Assembly: GCA_035236585.1 (NCBI GenBank)
Contig: CP141132.1
Span: 59,741,880-59,805,879 of the forward strand
Length of the DNA: 64,000 bases
Direction: 5' to 3'
Origin: Warburgia ugandensis
Taxonomy: Eukaryota > Streptophyta > Magnoliopsida > Canellales > Canellaceae
Position 1 is the stretch's first letter; each line of letters starts with the position of its first letter. Positions 25,159-37,899 of this stretch are shown one piece after another. The translations under genes were made by a program, and so were the position numbers. A model generated the notes under the pieces. The model was not told the origin of the DNA, searched no databases, and was given only the letters and a program-made list of their open reading frames with translations.

Positions 25159-27421
25159 GATGTGTTTTAAAAATGACTACAAGGGCACAATTTATTGTAA
25201 TATAGAATGCACAAGTAAGGGTCAGTCCCACGAGGGCTCAATTAGTGAAATCTACTTTAAATTATCATAATCTAGCCAATAAATGAGCAATGAGTAATTA
25301 ATTAAATCTAAGAAGACTAAAACAGATAAAATTGCTTAGATCTCTCAAAACTAGTGTTTTAGAATTGACCACACTAAAATTACATATATTCAAAAGTAAG
25401 CAACTTAGATTTTATATTACACATGCTAATAAAGCCATAATGAATTAAAAACATGGAATATATGATTGTTGAAAGCTCTAATTTTTATATTTGCTCAATC
25501 CCAAGATTTTACCTAACTTAGTATTTTTTTTACAGCATAAATTTTCTTTTTACGAGCACAAATTGTCTTAGAAGTTTATACACTTAGTTAATTAATCTAC
25601 CATATTTTGGTTGTAAACTATGGAAGATGATATTTCCTATGAAAGGATTACTAAATATGTAAATTGACTTGCTAATCTTAAAATTGATACTAAAGCACTT
25701 TTCAATCTAAGAATTACTTTTATGAATGTACTCATTATAATGTGGCTTCTTCCTAACCCTAGGTAAAACTTAGCTACTCATATTGACTCAATACTATACT
25801 AAGAATTATGACTAAAAACATATTCTAAGCAAAGTTAAAAAAACTACGCTACCACTATTATAAAACAGCTACTAAATAATATTCTAATAAAACTTAATGC
25901 TAAAACTAACATTAACAAATAACACCAACTAGAAATAATGTAAAGCAAAAGTAAAATATAGAAAAGTAACCATTCATCTAAAGCACAAATAAACAACTAG
26001 TAATTTAACGAATGAAATAAAAACTAAGCTTTCATTAAGCTAAATTCGAGAGTAATATAAGAATTTAAAAGAAAGCAAAAATTAATTAGAATTTCCCTAT
26101 AGATTGGAGTAGATGTCTCCAACATTCGTCACCATGGTGAGAATCACCTTCAAGTGGTCTTCAAACTGCACTGCTACCTTCAACCATCAACCTAACGATG
26201 CCTTCTAACTTGTTGTTCACTCAACAAATAGATTGGACACCACCCAACAGTTAAAGACTAAAGGAAATCACTCACCACTCACTCAACATCTCCATGCATG
26301 GAACATATAGAGGGATGTGGTGGAAGGCAAGAGAGATAGATGGAGATGGTGATGCATGAAATGGAAAGAGGGGGAAAAAATGGGTGTTGCGTGGAAAGCT
26401 CGGAGATCGGATGGATGATGTTCTCGCTTCCTCTCTTCTTCCTTTTTTTTTTCTTCTTATTTCTATGTGAAAGGCTTCAAAGGATGGGAGAAGGTGTGTG
26501 TGGAAGGGATAAGAGAGAGATGGGAGTGGACTTGCCTCTCCTTCGTATTTCACTCACAAGGTTTCCCCCAAATTCTTTCTCCTATCTCCTCTCCTTCATA
26601 CATGTTCCTTCCTTTTTTCCTTTCAAGTTTCAACATGAAAAGCATTTAGGAAATTAGCTTCCTTGTGCTTCTCCCCCCCTATATTGTCTCCATGCCTAAC
26701 TCCTAAAAGATAGTAACCAATCCTCTTTGTTTCCTTCGTAAATCACTCACATTCGAAGCTTTATAAAGATCACTCTCATTTCCTTTATTTTCTTCTTTAT
26801 CTTGTCCTTATTGCTTCTTTCCAGCCCAAAAGATCACATCTAAGGCCCTAGGAAATTTTCTCTCTCTTTCCCTTCTTTCTACTCTCTTTGGCATAGACTA
26901 TTTTCCTCTTTAAATCATGCCTCCTCTAGTTCTTTGTAGATCATGCCTCCCTTAGCTTTCTTTCCTTCCTTAGGATCATGCAAGCCATAGGTTGAATGGT
27001 CAAGATCTCGTTGAAATCCCTTGTAATAACATGTTATAGCATCCATTCTTGCTCCCTTAGAAAACATGTTATTTTCCTTTCTAAAAGGTCTACTCAATCC
27101 ACTAAATCTCCCTCCACCAATAGCACTCCATGCTCCATTATTAGTGCATCTTTGTTTACTTTAAAAAACACATTTTAGCTCTCCTCAAATCATGTTGAAT
27201 TTTCCTTAAAAAATGGTGTGCATCCCACCAAAATTTTCTCCTCCAATCATTTTCAACTCTCTCACTTTTGTATTTTGAATTCTCATTGGTCCACCCAAGC
27301 ATTCTCTTGATTCTCTCCTTAGAAAAAATTTCTCACTAGATGCTACTAGGATAGCCCTAACTAAAGATGAATCTTGGCCATTGTTTTCTCAAAAGATAGG
27401 ATGAAAGAGAGGCACAGATTT

Positions 27422-30400
27422 TGTAATAACCTCAATTTTTATGAATATATTTGAATAATTGAAAATAAGAAATTGAAATGTTGAAAATGGAACTAGATAT
27501 TTGAGTTCTAAGAAAAATCACTTTTTATATAAACAAAATTAGGATTTAAGATATGGATATTTGGAATGTACTCAAAAAATTGAGTCCAAAGACTGTAAGT
27601 ATGCTAAAATTTGATTTCGAATGAAAAATCTATATTTTTCTCAATTTTTGAAATTAAAAGGGCAAAATGGTAATTTCACTTTAAGTGGGGCCTACAAAGT
27701 TAGCTAAGAATGTGAAGTCAACAATGATGCAAGCCATGAATCAGCAAACACCTAGCTGAAAGTGGAAGTCTTACAATTTCCACTCCCCATTTAAATAATT
27801 TCTAGTGGAATTTATAAAAAAATAAGAAAATACTAAAAAATTCAAAAATTTGCCTATAGATAGCCCAAAATTTTCCCCAAAAATGTTCATTAAATTTTGC
27901 ACGAAATTCCCCATCTTACTTTTTGATCCCAGCCTCTTCCTCCTCTTTCTTGCTCTATTTTCCTATTTTCTCCTCTCTTTTTTCCATTTTCTCTCTCCTC
28001 TCTCTTCATTGAAGAGCTTTCACATAAGCACCCCAAAGAAATATTCTTTCAGATCCATTGGGTGCATCTAAGGAAGCATTGTCCCCAATGGGTAGGGTTT
28101 CCGCCCATAAATGCTAAATTGAATTAGACATGAAAATTGAGACATTAGATGGATGATCCAAACTGTTAATCCTCTTCGTCATGACTTCATCTTCATTTTC
28201 CCTATATTTATTGAAAGATACACTAGTGAAATCACCATAAAATTTACACTGTATATCACCACTTGCACTGTTATCTTCTCCGGCATGGATTTCTATTTTT
28301 CAACCAATTTTTCTTTCCTGGACACTTCCCGGTAGGTCATCTCCCTCTTCTCTTCAGTTTCTAGTAGTTTTACAAGTGATTAAGCCACCAGACTTGTTTT
28401 TTCAGTAAAATCAATACCGGAAAACCAAGCTTGGAAACCCATCAAGGACAACTCAGATGGGAAATCTAAGTCGTTCTATGGATTCAAGAGGCCCCAAAGT
28501 CTTAAAATGTGATCACAGTAAGTTTTCTATTACATCTTAATCTGAAGAAAGATGATCAGATAGTCTAGAATCAATCTAGACCGTTGAAATTACCTAAAAA
28601 CTTAAAAATTCAATTATGAACTCAATGCAACTCCAAATTGAGATCTGAAAAATCCTTTAGATTTGCATTGATGAGTAGAGTCTATTAAAGTTATAAAATT
28701 TAGGATTTTAGTACTGTTTATATTGATTTATAGCCAAAAACCATGTTAATAAGGTTGGAACACCTTAAAATTATCTTAAAAGGTTTATTTGATCTATTAG
28801 ATGGATTCAAAACATTCATAAACCTCAAAAACACCTATTACAAAAAAAGAGTTGGATATCTAAATCAAATATTAGAATAGAACAAATCAGATCAAATCTG
28901 GACCATTCAAATTGTTTGAAAACTTCAAAATTCAATTATGAACAAAATTTAACTCCAAATTGAGATAAAAATCAACCTTTGGATTTACCTTGAATTCTAG
29001 AATCTATTGAACCCATAAAATCAGTGATTTAATCACTATTTAATATGATCCACAGTTAAAAACCTTACTAATAGCTTGGATCAATTAGATCAAAGATGAT
29101 CAGACCATTAGGATTGAATGTATTCATGATCCATTGATGAGTTAACATGAATTTAAGGGTTATATGTTACAAAAATGTGAGAAATTAAGATCTAAACCAT
29201 TAATTTGATGAAACCCTAGATCTAATGAATGGAAATTGGATTCGATCATTGGATCATTATTGAAATTTGAGATATGCTTTAATATTAATAAATTTGTTAA
29301 ATTTTAGCTTACCTACATCTGATTTGATTGTAGATTTGATTGTTAGATTAAATCAATGGTTAGATTTACATGTTAAGTAAGAATGTGAAATTACTTAGAA
29401 AATTATAAAAAATGTAAATATTTGATTAATCTAAATTTAGATTTATATTCATGAACAATGACAACATTATGATGACATGAAATTAATAATAGTAAGGGCT
29501 ATAGTAATTCTTTTAAGGTAAGGAATGGATTTCATCACCATATCCCTGGCCCACTTAGGAGAATAATCAACATCCATGAATGTCATTTTCAAAGTTTATG
29601 GACATAAGTTTATAATTAAGTAGAAATGGGACTTAGGGTAAAAGAGCTCATAGGACCCTTGTAAAAGATAAGAATTATGGCTACTTTTAGATCAGACTCT
29701 AACTAGTAAGCATTAGTCAAATTTGAAACAAGGAGTAGTTTAGATTTAAGACAAATAAATCAATTCTCAATCAATAAACACTGACTGATTATGCATTAAT
29801 AATAAGAGTATAAATTACAATCAAAGGTTAAGATCTATTAAATCAAACAAACCTTGACATAAGATGAATATGATCATACAAAATCCATTGTGAGATCTTG
29901 ATGATCAAGAACAATAAAAGATAAATTTAAAAATTTTAGATTAAACCCTTGAAAAAGGATATAGATCAAAGAGTTAGATCATATAAACCCTTGATCAAAA
30001 TGTCCAAATAAAGAGATATAGACCATCATCTTTAGGGATGATCAAAAGATGAAACAAGAAGTACATATGAAATTGAAGGATGACATTATACATATGTGAT
30101 TTGATAGATGTACTGAATCATACATTGATTAAGATCGTTGTGTATATTAAGGAGTGGAATTATCACATTTGAGGTAGGCGGAACCTTAAGAATTCATTTC
30201 ATTAAAATGCAAGATCTATGTGATAAACATGATCTTATTTAAATTTATGAAATTATTTATCAACTGGAATGTTCATAAATTGGTAGAATTTAATGTCTAG
30301 TGATTTAATTAGAATGATATCATGATATTATACTTAGAATTATGTGATTATTATTTGAAAAGCATGTGTTGGAATTATATTATCTAATTAGGTTAATAAA

Positions 30401-31758
30401 TTACATGATTAGTACTTGGGTACCATTTACATTAAATGATTATCCCTAAACTTAATATGTGAATATCAAATTAATGGACATGCGTATCATTTATATTAAA
30501 TGATTATCCCTAAACTTATATGTGAAATTATCAAAATATGAAGGTGGTGATGTTAATATAGATTTTTATAAACAGACAAATCATTTGCTAATATTACTAT
30601 TTATTTCCATACAGGCATGGAGGCCTGTGGATTTTGTTTTCAACAGGCATAGGCCTTGGAATACTATGCTAGGAGAGTTGTAGGGTTTGGCCACCTGCTT
30701 TCTGAAATTGATGATATAATGGATACCATGCCTAAGAAAGGCTAAAAGTTGGGTGGGGCAATTATGAAAAGGTCATCACTATGAAAGTCCTATCTCCCCA
30801 TATGGGTAGGGATATATGTTTTCCACCATGGTATCAGTGGAGTACTTTGGCAGTTATCCAGGTGCACTAGTATGGATTGAACTACAGCATAGTAGTTCTT
30901 TATGTATTTTTGCATTATGATGCATGGAATAATAAGATGCCTTATGATATGGCATGATAAGATGCCTAGTAAGAATTTATTATCGATATTTCCCATGAAG
31001 GGATATTTCCCAGCAGTGGCTGGAGGATTATTCAACCTAGTATAGTCTAAGTAAGAATATTTTTGTATTATTATTGAATATATTACTATTTTTCATGGTT
31101 TTTACCATTTATATGATATTATTAGGAATTATTGGAGAATGAATATTCGTAGAAGTTTTCACATGAGAAATTACATGATAAAGTTATCATACATAGTATG
31201 GTTCATGGAAATTGCATTACTTGATTCATATGAAATATGATGGATATGAAGGTTGGAATTATGAAAGATTTATTGAATTATATATTGTTGTAAATTCCAC
31301 ATGCTTCTTAAATCCCCTACCAAGCATAGCTTGTTGAGATATTGTAAATGTTTGAATGTTTACAATTTCTTAGATATAGATAGACAGGAGTAGATGGATA
31401 TGATAGGGGAATACAACAACCATACTATTGATGAAGGTTATATACAATTATGGAAAGTTTTGTATTGTAATTGGATTTGTGTACTTTGGACATTTGATGT
31501 AATAAAGGGCTCTGTATGTGAACCATTGGATTGATCCTGTTTTCAATAAAAGAATTTTGATTGATTAATTTAGTAGAAATATATGTTATACACAAAATAT
31601 GTATATATGTAAGAGTCTGAAAGTGACATTCGAGTTTTTACAAATGAATTTTAAAGAAAATGTTTTTTGCTATTTAAAATTTTAAATTTTTACAAATTTG
31701 GCTAGCCACCTTTTGAAAATAAACGTGAAAAAGTATTTTAAAAACCCAGGTTGTTATA
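27422..31758 (+). mobile_element. Solo LTR C of the giant-LTR family (4.34 kb), inside LTR F
   Basis: Starts TGTAATAACCTCAA and ends CCCAGGTTGTTATA. Exact GATTT flanks both sides (27417-27421 and 31759-31763). Shared features: GAGGTAGGCGG box (30171-30181), GCTAGGAGAGTTGTAGGG block (30668-30685), hairpin (31335-31372). It is the longest copy; much of the extra length is AT-rich DNA at about 28.5-30.1 kb. It is the innermost layer of a three-deep nest (C in F in G). Confidence 0.9.
31335..31372 (+). other. Conserved hairpin in LTR C
   Basis: TGAGATATTGTAAA pairs with TTTACAATTTCTTA with two weak positions, loop of 10. It has the same position relative to the LTR 3' end as in the other copies. 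Confidence 0.65.
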
Positions 31759-32471
31759 GATTTTCAGTTAATACTCCTTCAAAATCCATGTTTCTTTCCC
31801 TTCTTTTTCTCCTTAAAATTTTTCTCTTTTTCCTCATGAAAATCACACATAATAGGGAATATAACACCCCTTCCTCTCTAGGGAAATGAAAATATGGACA
31901 TAGGCAGGTCCCTCTCTTGTTTAGGTGAATGAGTATGCTCTAAATGTAGGCCCCATTTTCTGAGTTATTTCACTTCAGAAATAAACCATGTGTGTGACTC
32001 ATCATGTGTGGAAATCTAGCTTCACTTAGGAGCTTCCCAACATGGTTGATTTGCACACATCGGTGCATGAGAATTTATCACCCTATCTTTTGATAATGAC
32101 ACCCTCTTTTTTTGCAAATAAGGTTAGTTGCATGCTTAGGGTTTCTAAGTATTTCAAATTTGATAAGGACACCCCCATAGCATCTTGAACTTTTTAAGTT
32201 CTTGGTTCTTGGCAATAGTCCATGACAATTCTCGAATGACAAGTTAGCTCTCTTTTAGGGTCTCAAATTGTAAAAGATATGCACATTTCTCGATTCTATC
32301 ATGATCATGTATACTATAAAATAAATCCTAATTAATTGTAAATTAAGAAATCCAAGGGTTAAAAATGCTAATTCTAGGATACTAAATGTAATATTTATGT
32401 GTATTTCAGTAGGATGAAAAAGGACATTAGGGACACAGTACATTTGTAAACACTATTGATCATTCAATGAT

Positions 32472-33420
32472 GTGAGAAAGTTAGCTATGATTGTTAAAAA
32501 GCAGGAAAAAAAGTATCTAAATAGGGTGCTATGAAATCTTTTGGAAAGAGAAATGCTTTCAATCTAGAACTCAACAAAATCAAGTAAAGAATGATAATGA
32601 TAATAATCAAACTACTTCCTCTAATGCTAATGCGATGAGATGTTTTAAGTGCCAAGGTCTTGGACATATTAAGTTTGGATGTCCAACTGTAAAGTGATTG
32701 CTTTTGTAGAAGAATCTGAGTATGAGGAGGCAGAGTCATAATCAGGTGAACAAGAAGAAGAAGATGTCATTATTGTTCATCAAAGTGAGATTTAGGTGGA
32801 ACAAAGAACCTTGAGCGCTGTTCATAAGGATGACAATGATTAGTTGTGCTATGCCATATTTCACACTCAACGCACTTCACATTTCAAGATATGTGACATT
32901 ATTATTGATTGTGGTGCTTGTCAAAATTAAAGAACAAACTAAAATTGAAGATAAAGTTTCATCCTTAACCCTATAGACTAATGTGGCTACAAAGGGACAT
33001 CAAATCAAGATAACGCTCAAATGCCTCATCTTTTTTTCTATTGGAAATTGATATAAGGATGAAGTATGGTATGATATTATACCTATGGATGCATGTCACT
33101 TGTTGTTGGGATGACCATGGTTGCATGATAGGAGAGCCCAACATGATAGGTCGAAGAATACTTAATTGTTTATGTTCCATGGTGAGAAAATTATTTTGGC
33201 ACATAGAGAACCTGAAGTAACTTCTAAATCCTTAGAAGTAATTCACTTAAGTAGCAAGTAAAAGATGATTCATTTTTAGAAATTCAAAACACTACAGCTT
33301 CTTTAAAAGACAAAATGGAAGATGATGAGACCAAAACTCACATGCAACCTTCAATTGTATGTCCTCTATTAACTGAATTTAAAGATGTATTCCTTGAGGA
33401 AATCCCTACTAGCTTACCTC
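32472..33420 (+). pseudogene. Element G: gag end, zinc knuckle and protease region (fossil)
   Basis: Contains a CCHC nucleic-acid-binding knuckle (CFKCQGLGHIKFGC) at about 32644-32685. After an acidic linker comes a protease-like stretch (DIIIDCGACQN, about 32890-32930) and the start of the RT linker (EEIPTSLPPLRN, to 33430). Broken. Cut at its right edge by a LINE insertion. Confidence 0.7.
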
Positions 33421-33429
33421 CTTTAAGAA

Positions 33430-33430
33430 A

Positions 33431-33462
<32 letters not shown>
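33430..33462 (-). repeat. (CAT)n tail of LINE copy 1
   Basis: Ten CAT units on the plus strand, which are the GAT-type 3' tail of the LINE on the minus strand. It is longer than the five or so units on the other copies. Confidence 0.95.
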
Positions 33463-33955
33463 AGACCTTATCCCAATTAGGGGTCGGCCACATGAATCTT
33501 ATTCCTCCATTCCACTCTATTAAATACCATGGCTTCATTTAGTCCCAAAGTTTTTAAATCTTTCCTCACCACTTCTATCCACGTTCTTTCGGGCCTTCCC
33601 TTTGCCCTTTTAGAACCTTCTACTTGTATTGCCTCACTCCTTCTAACTGGTGCCATTGTTGGTCTCCTTTGAACATGTCCAAACCATCTAAGTCTAATCT
33701 CCCTCATCTTGTTACCTATTGGTGTTATCTCTAAATTTTCTCTAATATTTTCATTTCTAATTCTATCCTTTCTTATCTTACCACTCATCCATCTCAACAT
33801 CCTCATTTCTGCGATGCTCATCCTATGAGTATGATGTTCCTTAATTGCCCAACACTCTGATCCATATAGCATGGCTAGCCTTATAGCCATCCTATAGAAT
33901 TTTTCCTTTAATTTGGGTGGCACCAGCCGATCACATAAAACACCTGATGCAAGGA
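33431..33955 (-). mobile_element. RTE-type LINE 3' end, antisense in element G (copy 1)
   Basis: Read on the minus strand, it runs from ASGVLCDRLVPPKLKEKFYR through the family's C-terminal block (MREIRLRWFGHVQRRP, RGRPERTWIEVVRKDLK) to HVADP, then a GATAAGGTCTTGATGATGATG tail. It is 5' truncated, and the trinucleotide tail in place of poly(A) is typical of the RTE clade. The frame from 33962 to 33477 is open over 161 codons. Flanking duplication: TCCTTTAAGAAACAT (33419-33433) and the near match TCCTCTAAGAGACAT (34275-34289). Between the LINE 5' end and the right duplicate lie two 139-bp units of other origin. Confidence 0.82.
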
Positions 33956-34225
33956 TGGCCATATTTTAAGGAGTTGGAGATGATTTTCATTTCTTCCTCA
34001 CAAACTAATATACAAATGCATATTCATTTGTAAGAAAGAAATAATAGAATCATCTTCAACTTCCCCCTTACCGGCTGGCTACCTAAAGCAAGGGTGGCCA
34101 TATTTTAAGAAGTTGGAGATGATTTTTATTTCTTCCTCACAAACTAATATATAAATGCATATTCATTTGTAAGAAAGAAATAATATAATCATCTTCAACT
34201 TACCCCTTGCCGGCTGGCACCTGAC
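33946..34225. repeat. Two tandem 139-bp units, each with an inverted repeat
   Basis: Two copies with period 139 (GGCCATATTTTAAG at 33958 and 34097), about 90% alike. Within each, GTTGGAGATGATT near the left pairs with AATCATCTTCAAC at the right, and ATTTCTTCCTCACAAA pairs loosely with TTTGTAAGAAAGAAAT, so one unit can fold into a long hairpin. A GCCGGCTGGC block separates the units. They sit between the LINE 5' end and the right target duplicate, so they entered with the LINE. Confidence 0.75.
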
Positions 34226-34275
34226 GCAAGACCCTCCTTTTTTATCCGAGCTTGGGACTGGCATTGGCGGAGTTT

Positions 34276-35030
34276 CCTCTAAGAGACATATTACACTATA
34301 TTAACTTTATCCTAGGATATGTAATTTCTAATAAAACAACATATCATATGAGCCCAAAAGAGCATGAGGAATTACAATGTCTAATGGAGGAGCTAATTAC
34401 CAAAGGTTTGATGCACAAGAGCACAAGTCAGTGTGTAGTACCTATCATTCTTATGCCAAAGAAGAGTGAATCATGGAGGATGGGTATTAATAGTAGGGTG
34501 GCGAATAAAAATACAGTAAATTATCACTTTCCAATTCCCCATCTTGATGGTACTTATCAAATCAATTATATGGTGCAATGATATTACCTAAGATAGACCT
34601 TCATAGTGATTTTCATCAAATTCTCATGAGATCAAGTGATGAATCAAAAATTACTTTTGAAACTTGAGATAGCCTATACAAATGGTTGGTGATGCCTTTT
34701 GGTTGGTCTAATGCTCATAGTACTTTCATTTGTTTAATGACTCATGTCTTTAAACCTTTTAACTACAAGTTTGTTGTTGTTTACTTTGATAACATACTTA
34801 TCTACAACAAGAGCCAGGAGGAGCATCTAACGCACCTTCAACAAGTCCTACAATTGTTGGGAGAACAAAAGCTTGAAGAAATAAAACTTTTTCTTCGATA
34901 GCCTGATTTTCTTAGCCTATGTTGTCTCAGTTGATGGAGTTAAGATGGACCTAAGCAAGGTGGATGCTATTGTTACTTGGCCAATTCCGAAGGCTCTAAT
35001 ATTAGAAGCCTTCATTTCCACAGTAGCTTT
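34276..35030 (+). pseudogene. Element G: reverse transcriptase region (fossil)
   Basis: Blocks in order: SPKEHEELQCLMEELITKG, a PKKSESWRMGINSR block, a [13 protein letters not shown] block, and the catalytic palm segment seen as [19 protein letters not shown]. This is the Ty3/gypsy RT order, with chromovirus-like wording. It is interrupted on both sides by LINE insertions and broken several times. Confidence 0.75.
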
Positions 35031-35082
35031 ATCAAAAACTTTAGTACAGTAATCGCTCTAAGCATAAAATGCTTGAAAGGTG

Positions 35083-36121
35083 ATCATCATCAAGTTCTTA
35101 TCATGATTAGGGGCCGGTCATATGAATCTTGTTCCTCCATTCCCCTCTATTAAGTGTCATGGCTTCATATAGTCCCAAAGTTTTAAAATCTTTTCTCACC
35201 ACTTCTATCCATGTTCTTGTGGGCCTTCCCCTTACCCTTTTAGAAACTTCAAATTGGCTCGCTTTTAACTGGTGTCTATTGAACAATTCTAAACCATCTA
35301 AGTCTAATCTCCCTCATCTTGTTACATATTGGTGCTACTCTTAAGTTTTCTCTAATGTTTTCATTTCTAATTGTATCATTTTTTGTCTTACCACTCATCC
35401 ATTTCAACATCTACATTTTGATGATCTCATCCTATGTACATGTTATTCATTAACTACCCAACACTATGATCCATATAGCATGGCCGACATTGCTGCCATC
35501 CTATAGAATTTTCCTTTCATTTTGAGTGGTATCCTCGGATCACGCAAAACACCAGAGGTGCATCTCCATTTGTTCCAACCTGCTTGGATTTTACAGGCAA
35601 CCTCCCTCTCAATCTCTCTACTCTCATGAATTATGAATCCCAAGTATCAAGATTGTTTTTTTAGGGGGACTTCTCTATCATAATCTTTACTATGCTCTTC
35701 TCTCACTTATCTCCTTGCTAAATTATATACTCTATCTTAATTCTTCTAATTTTATATCCTTTAGATTCTAATGCATCTCTCCATAATTTTAGCTTTGTGT
35801 TTACACCCTCCTTTTCTTATCAATAAAAAATTTATCATCTATGAATAAAATGCATCATGGAATCTCCTCGTGCAAATGTTTTGTTAACTCATTCATAACC
35901 AATGTGAAAAGGTATGGGCTCAATGTCAATCCTTGGTGCAATCCTATAGTGATAGGAAAATTATCGGTCTCTCCGTTAATGGTCCTAACATCAGTTACCA
36001 ATTCCTCATACATATCCTTAATTATGTCTCTGTATCCCCGTGAAACCCCTTTCTCCCTTATACATTTCCTTAATTATGTCTTTATATCCCCATGAAACCC
36101 CTTTCATTCCGCAATAGATTC
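35083..36121 (-). mobile_element. RTE-type LINE, antisense in element G (copy 2), with 52-bp target duplication
   Basis: On the minus strand the 3' tail lies at 35083-35092 (GATGAT) and the body runs right to an RT segment (GLHQG-like neighbourhood near 35900-36000). Several frame breaks are visible: the RIRLRWFGH-type C-terminal block is decayed, and stretches between are deleted relative to copies at 45-49 kb. A 52-bp direct repeat flanks it (35031-35082 and 36122-36173), differing at about six places. The 5' end carries a 52-bp internal duplication (36009-36104). It is an older insertion than the pair at 45-49 kb. Confidence 0.8.
36009..36104. repeat. 52-bp tandem duplication at the LINE copy 2 5' end
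   Basis: TCCTTAATTATGTC recurs at 36015 and 36067, followed in both by a CCCCRTGAAACCCCTTT block. It lies at the 5' junction of the LINE and probably formed at or soon after insertion. Confidence 0.8.
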
Positions 36122-37890
36122 ATCAAGAACTTTAGTACAGTAATCTCTCCAAGTACAGAATGCTTGAAAGGTGGAACATTTAAATGGATGGAAATAGCAC
36201 AAAAAAGTTTTGAGCTTATAAAGCAAAAGGTAACAAATGCCCCTATACTTTCTTTACTTAACTTTGATTGTCTTTTAAAGTATTGTTCAATGCTTTCAAT
36301 GTTGGGATGAATGTTATTCTAAGTCAAGAAGGAAATCCAGTTACATTCTTTGGTGAGAAGTTTAACAATTCACGCTGCAACTATTCCACTATGAGAAAAG
36401 TTCTATGCTATTGTATAGGCATTAGAGAATTGGAGCTATTACTAGCTACCACAACCTTTCATACTATATTCGAGTCATGAAGTGTTGACGTTTCTTCAAA
36501 GTTAGAAGAAGCTCAGGGGAGATATGTTATATGGGTAGAGTTCATCCAACCCTAGAGTTTTAGGGTCAAGCACAAAATGGGAATGCAAAATGTCATTGCC
36601 AATGTCTTAAGTAGGAGATATGCTTTATTAACCATTTTAAGTACCAAAGTCATGGGATTTGAAATAATTAAGGAATTGTATGCATGTGGTCTTTACTTTG
36701 GGAAAAATTTGGAGAATTGTAAGTATTTCATTATTTCATTATGCAAGATGGTTTTCTTTTTAAGGATGATCTTCTATGGATACTCCAATGCTCATTTAGA
36801 GAAGAGATTATATATGAGGCACAATGGAGCCTTGGTAGGACACTTTGGAGGAGATAAGACTCTTGCCTTAGTGAAAGATCATTTCTTTCAGCCTAGAATG
36901 GCTAAAGATTTTTCTAAGAATGTGAAGAGGCACATGACATGTCTTCTAGCAAAAAGCCAACTACAAAACATGAGTTTATATACTATGCTTTATGTTTCTA
37001 ATTCTCAATGGGAAGAAGTTAGCATGGACTTTGTTGTTGAACTCCCATGAACACAACGCAACAATGCCTCTGTTATGGTTGTTGTATATCAGTTTTCTAA
37101 TATGGCCTACTTCATTGCTTGTATGAAGGTGATTCATGCATCATGTGTGGTCAATTTATACTTCAAAGAAATTGTGAAACTTTATAGTATTCCCAAGAAT
37201 ATAACCTCTGATCGAGATCCAATGTTTATGAATCACTTTTAGCACACATTATGGAGAAAACTTGCGACTCATCTAAAGTTTAGTTTGTGATGTCACCCTT
37301 AAAACCATAGAAGATAGCGTAGTTAATAGATTTCTAGGAAATCTGCTAAGGAGTTTGATGGGAAGGACATCCATCAATGGGACTTGTTGCTAGCATAAGA
37401 TGATTTTGCATACAAAAGTTCCTACAGTCAATTAGTGGGATGCAATCCTTTTGAGGTGATTTATGGTAAGAATCCTTTAAGCCCTATAAATTTAGTACCC
37501 CTACCACTAACAGTTATTTCAATAGAGATGCAAAAGAGTGAGGTAAGAAAATAAAGAAAATGCATGAATAAATTAGAACAAAAATTACACAGTAGAACAA
37601 GAAATACAAAGAGCAAGTTACAAGCATAGAAAACCAGTAATTTTTTAGGAAGGAGATTTGATGTGGGTACACCAATCGAAGGAGCATTTTCTTCAAGGAT
37701 AATACACAAAGCTTAAACCATGAGAGGCAAGTCCTTTTAGGGTTTTGAAGAGAATTGGTGATGACACATATAAGATCAAGCTACCAGCAGATTGTGAGGT
37801 TTTAGACACCTTTAATGTGGTGGATCTTTCATCATATAAGGGCTTAAAGCATGAAAGATTCATAGGGTATTCAATTATGAGATCAAATAT
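36122..37890 (+). pseudogene. Element G: RNase H and integrase regions (fossil)
   Basis: After the LINE the RT tether resumes (FIKNFSTVISPSTECLKGG), followed by RNase H blocks (ILSQEGNPVTFFGEKFNNS; VIANVLSRRYALL). Integrase blocks come next: HNGALVGHFGGDKTLALV zinc region, MDFVVELP, ITSDRDPMF at about 37205, and a VGCNPFEVIYGKNPLSPINL block. It ends with an LPADCEVLDTFNVVDL chromodomain-side block near 37.85 kb. Whether a chromodomain follows is not visible. Broken many times. Confidence 0.75.
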
Positions 37891-37899
37891 ATGTAATCT

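Larger units (their letters stand above)
25162..32466 (-). mobile_element. Solo LTR F, Athila-like family, inside element G; holds LTR C
   Basis: Read on the minus strand it starts TGAATGATCAATAG and ends AAAACAC(ATCA). Its 3' end aligns with the LTR ends of elements I and II (GAGCCCTCGTGGGACTGACC; then CATTCTATATTACA). The word ATGATGTG stands at both edges (25157-25164 and 32467-32474), giving a probable 5-bp duplication ATGAT. The gag frame of element G runs up to one edge and resumes at the other. Without LTR C it is about 3.0 kb. The 26.3-27.3 kb stretch is a patchwork of C/T- and G/A-rich DNA that gives spurious frames. No internal region is seen, so it appears to be a solo LTR. Confidence 0.62.
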
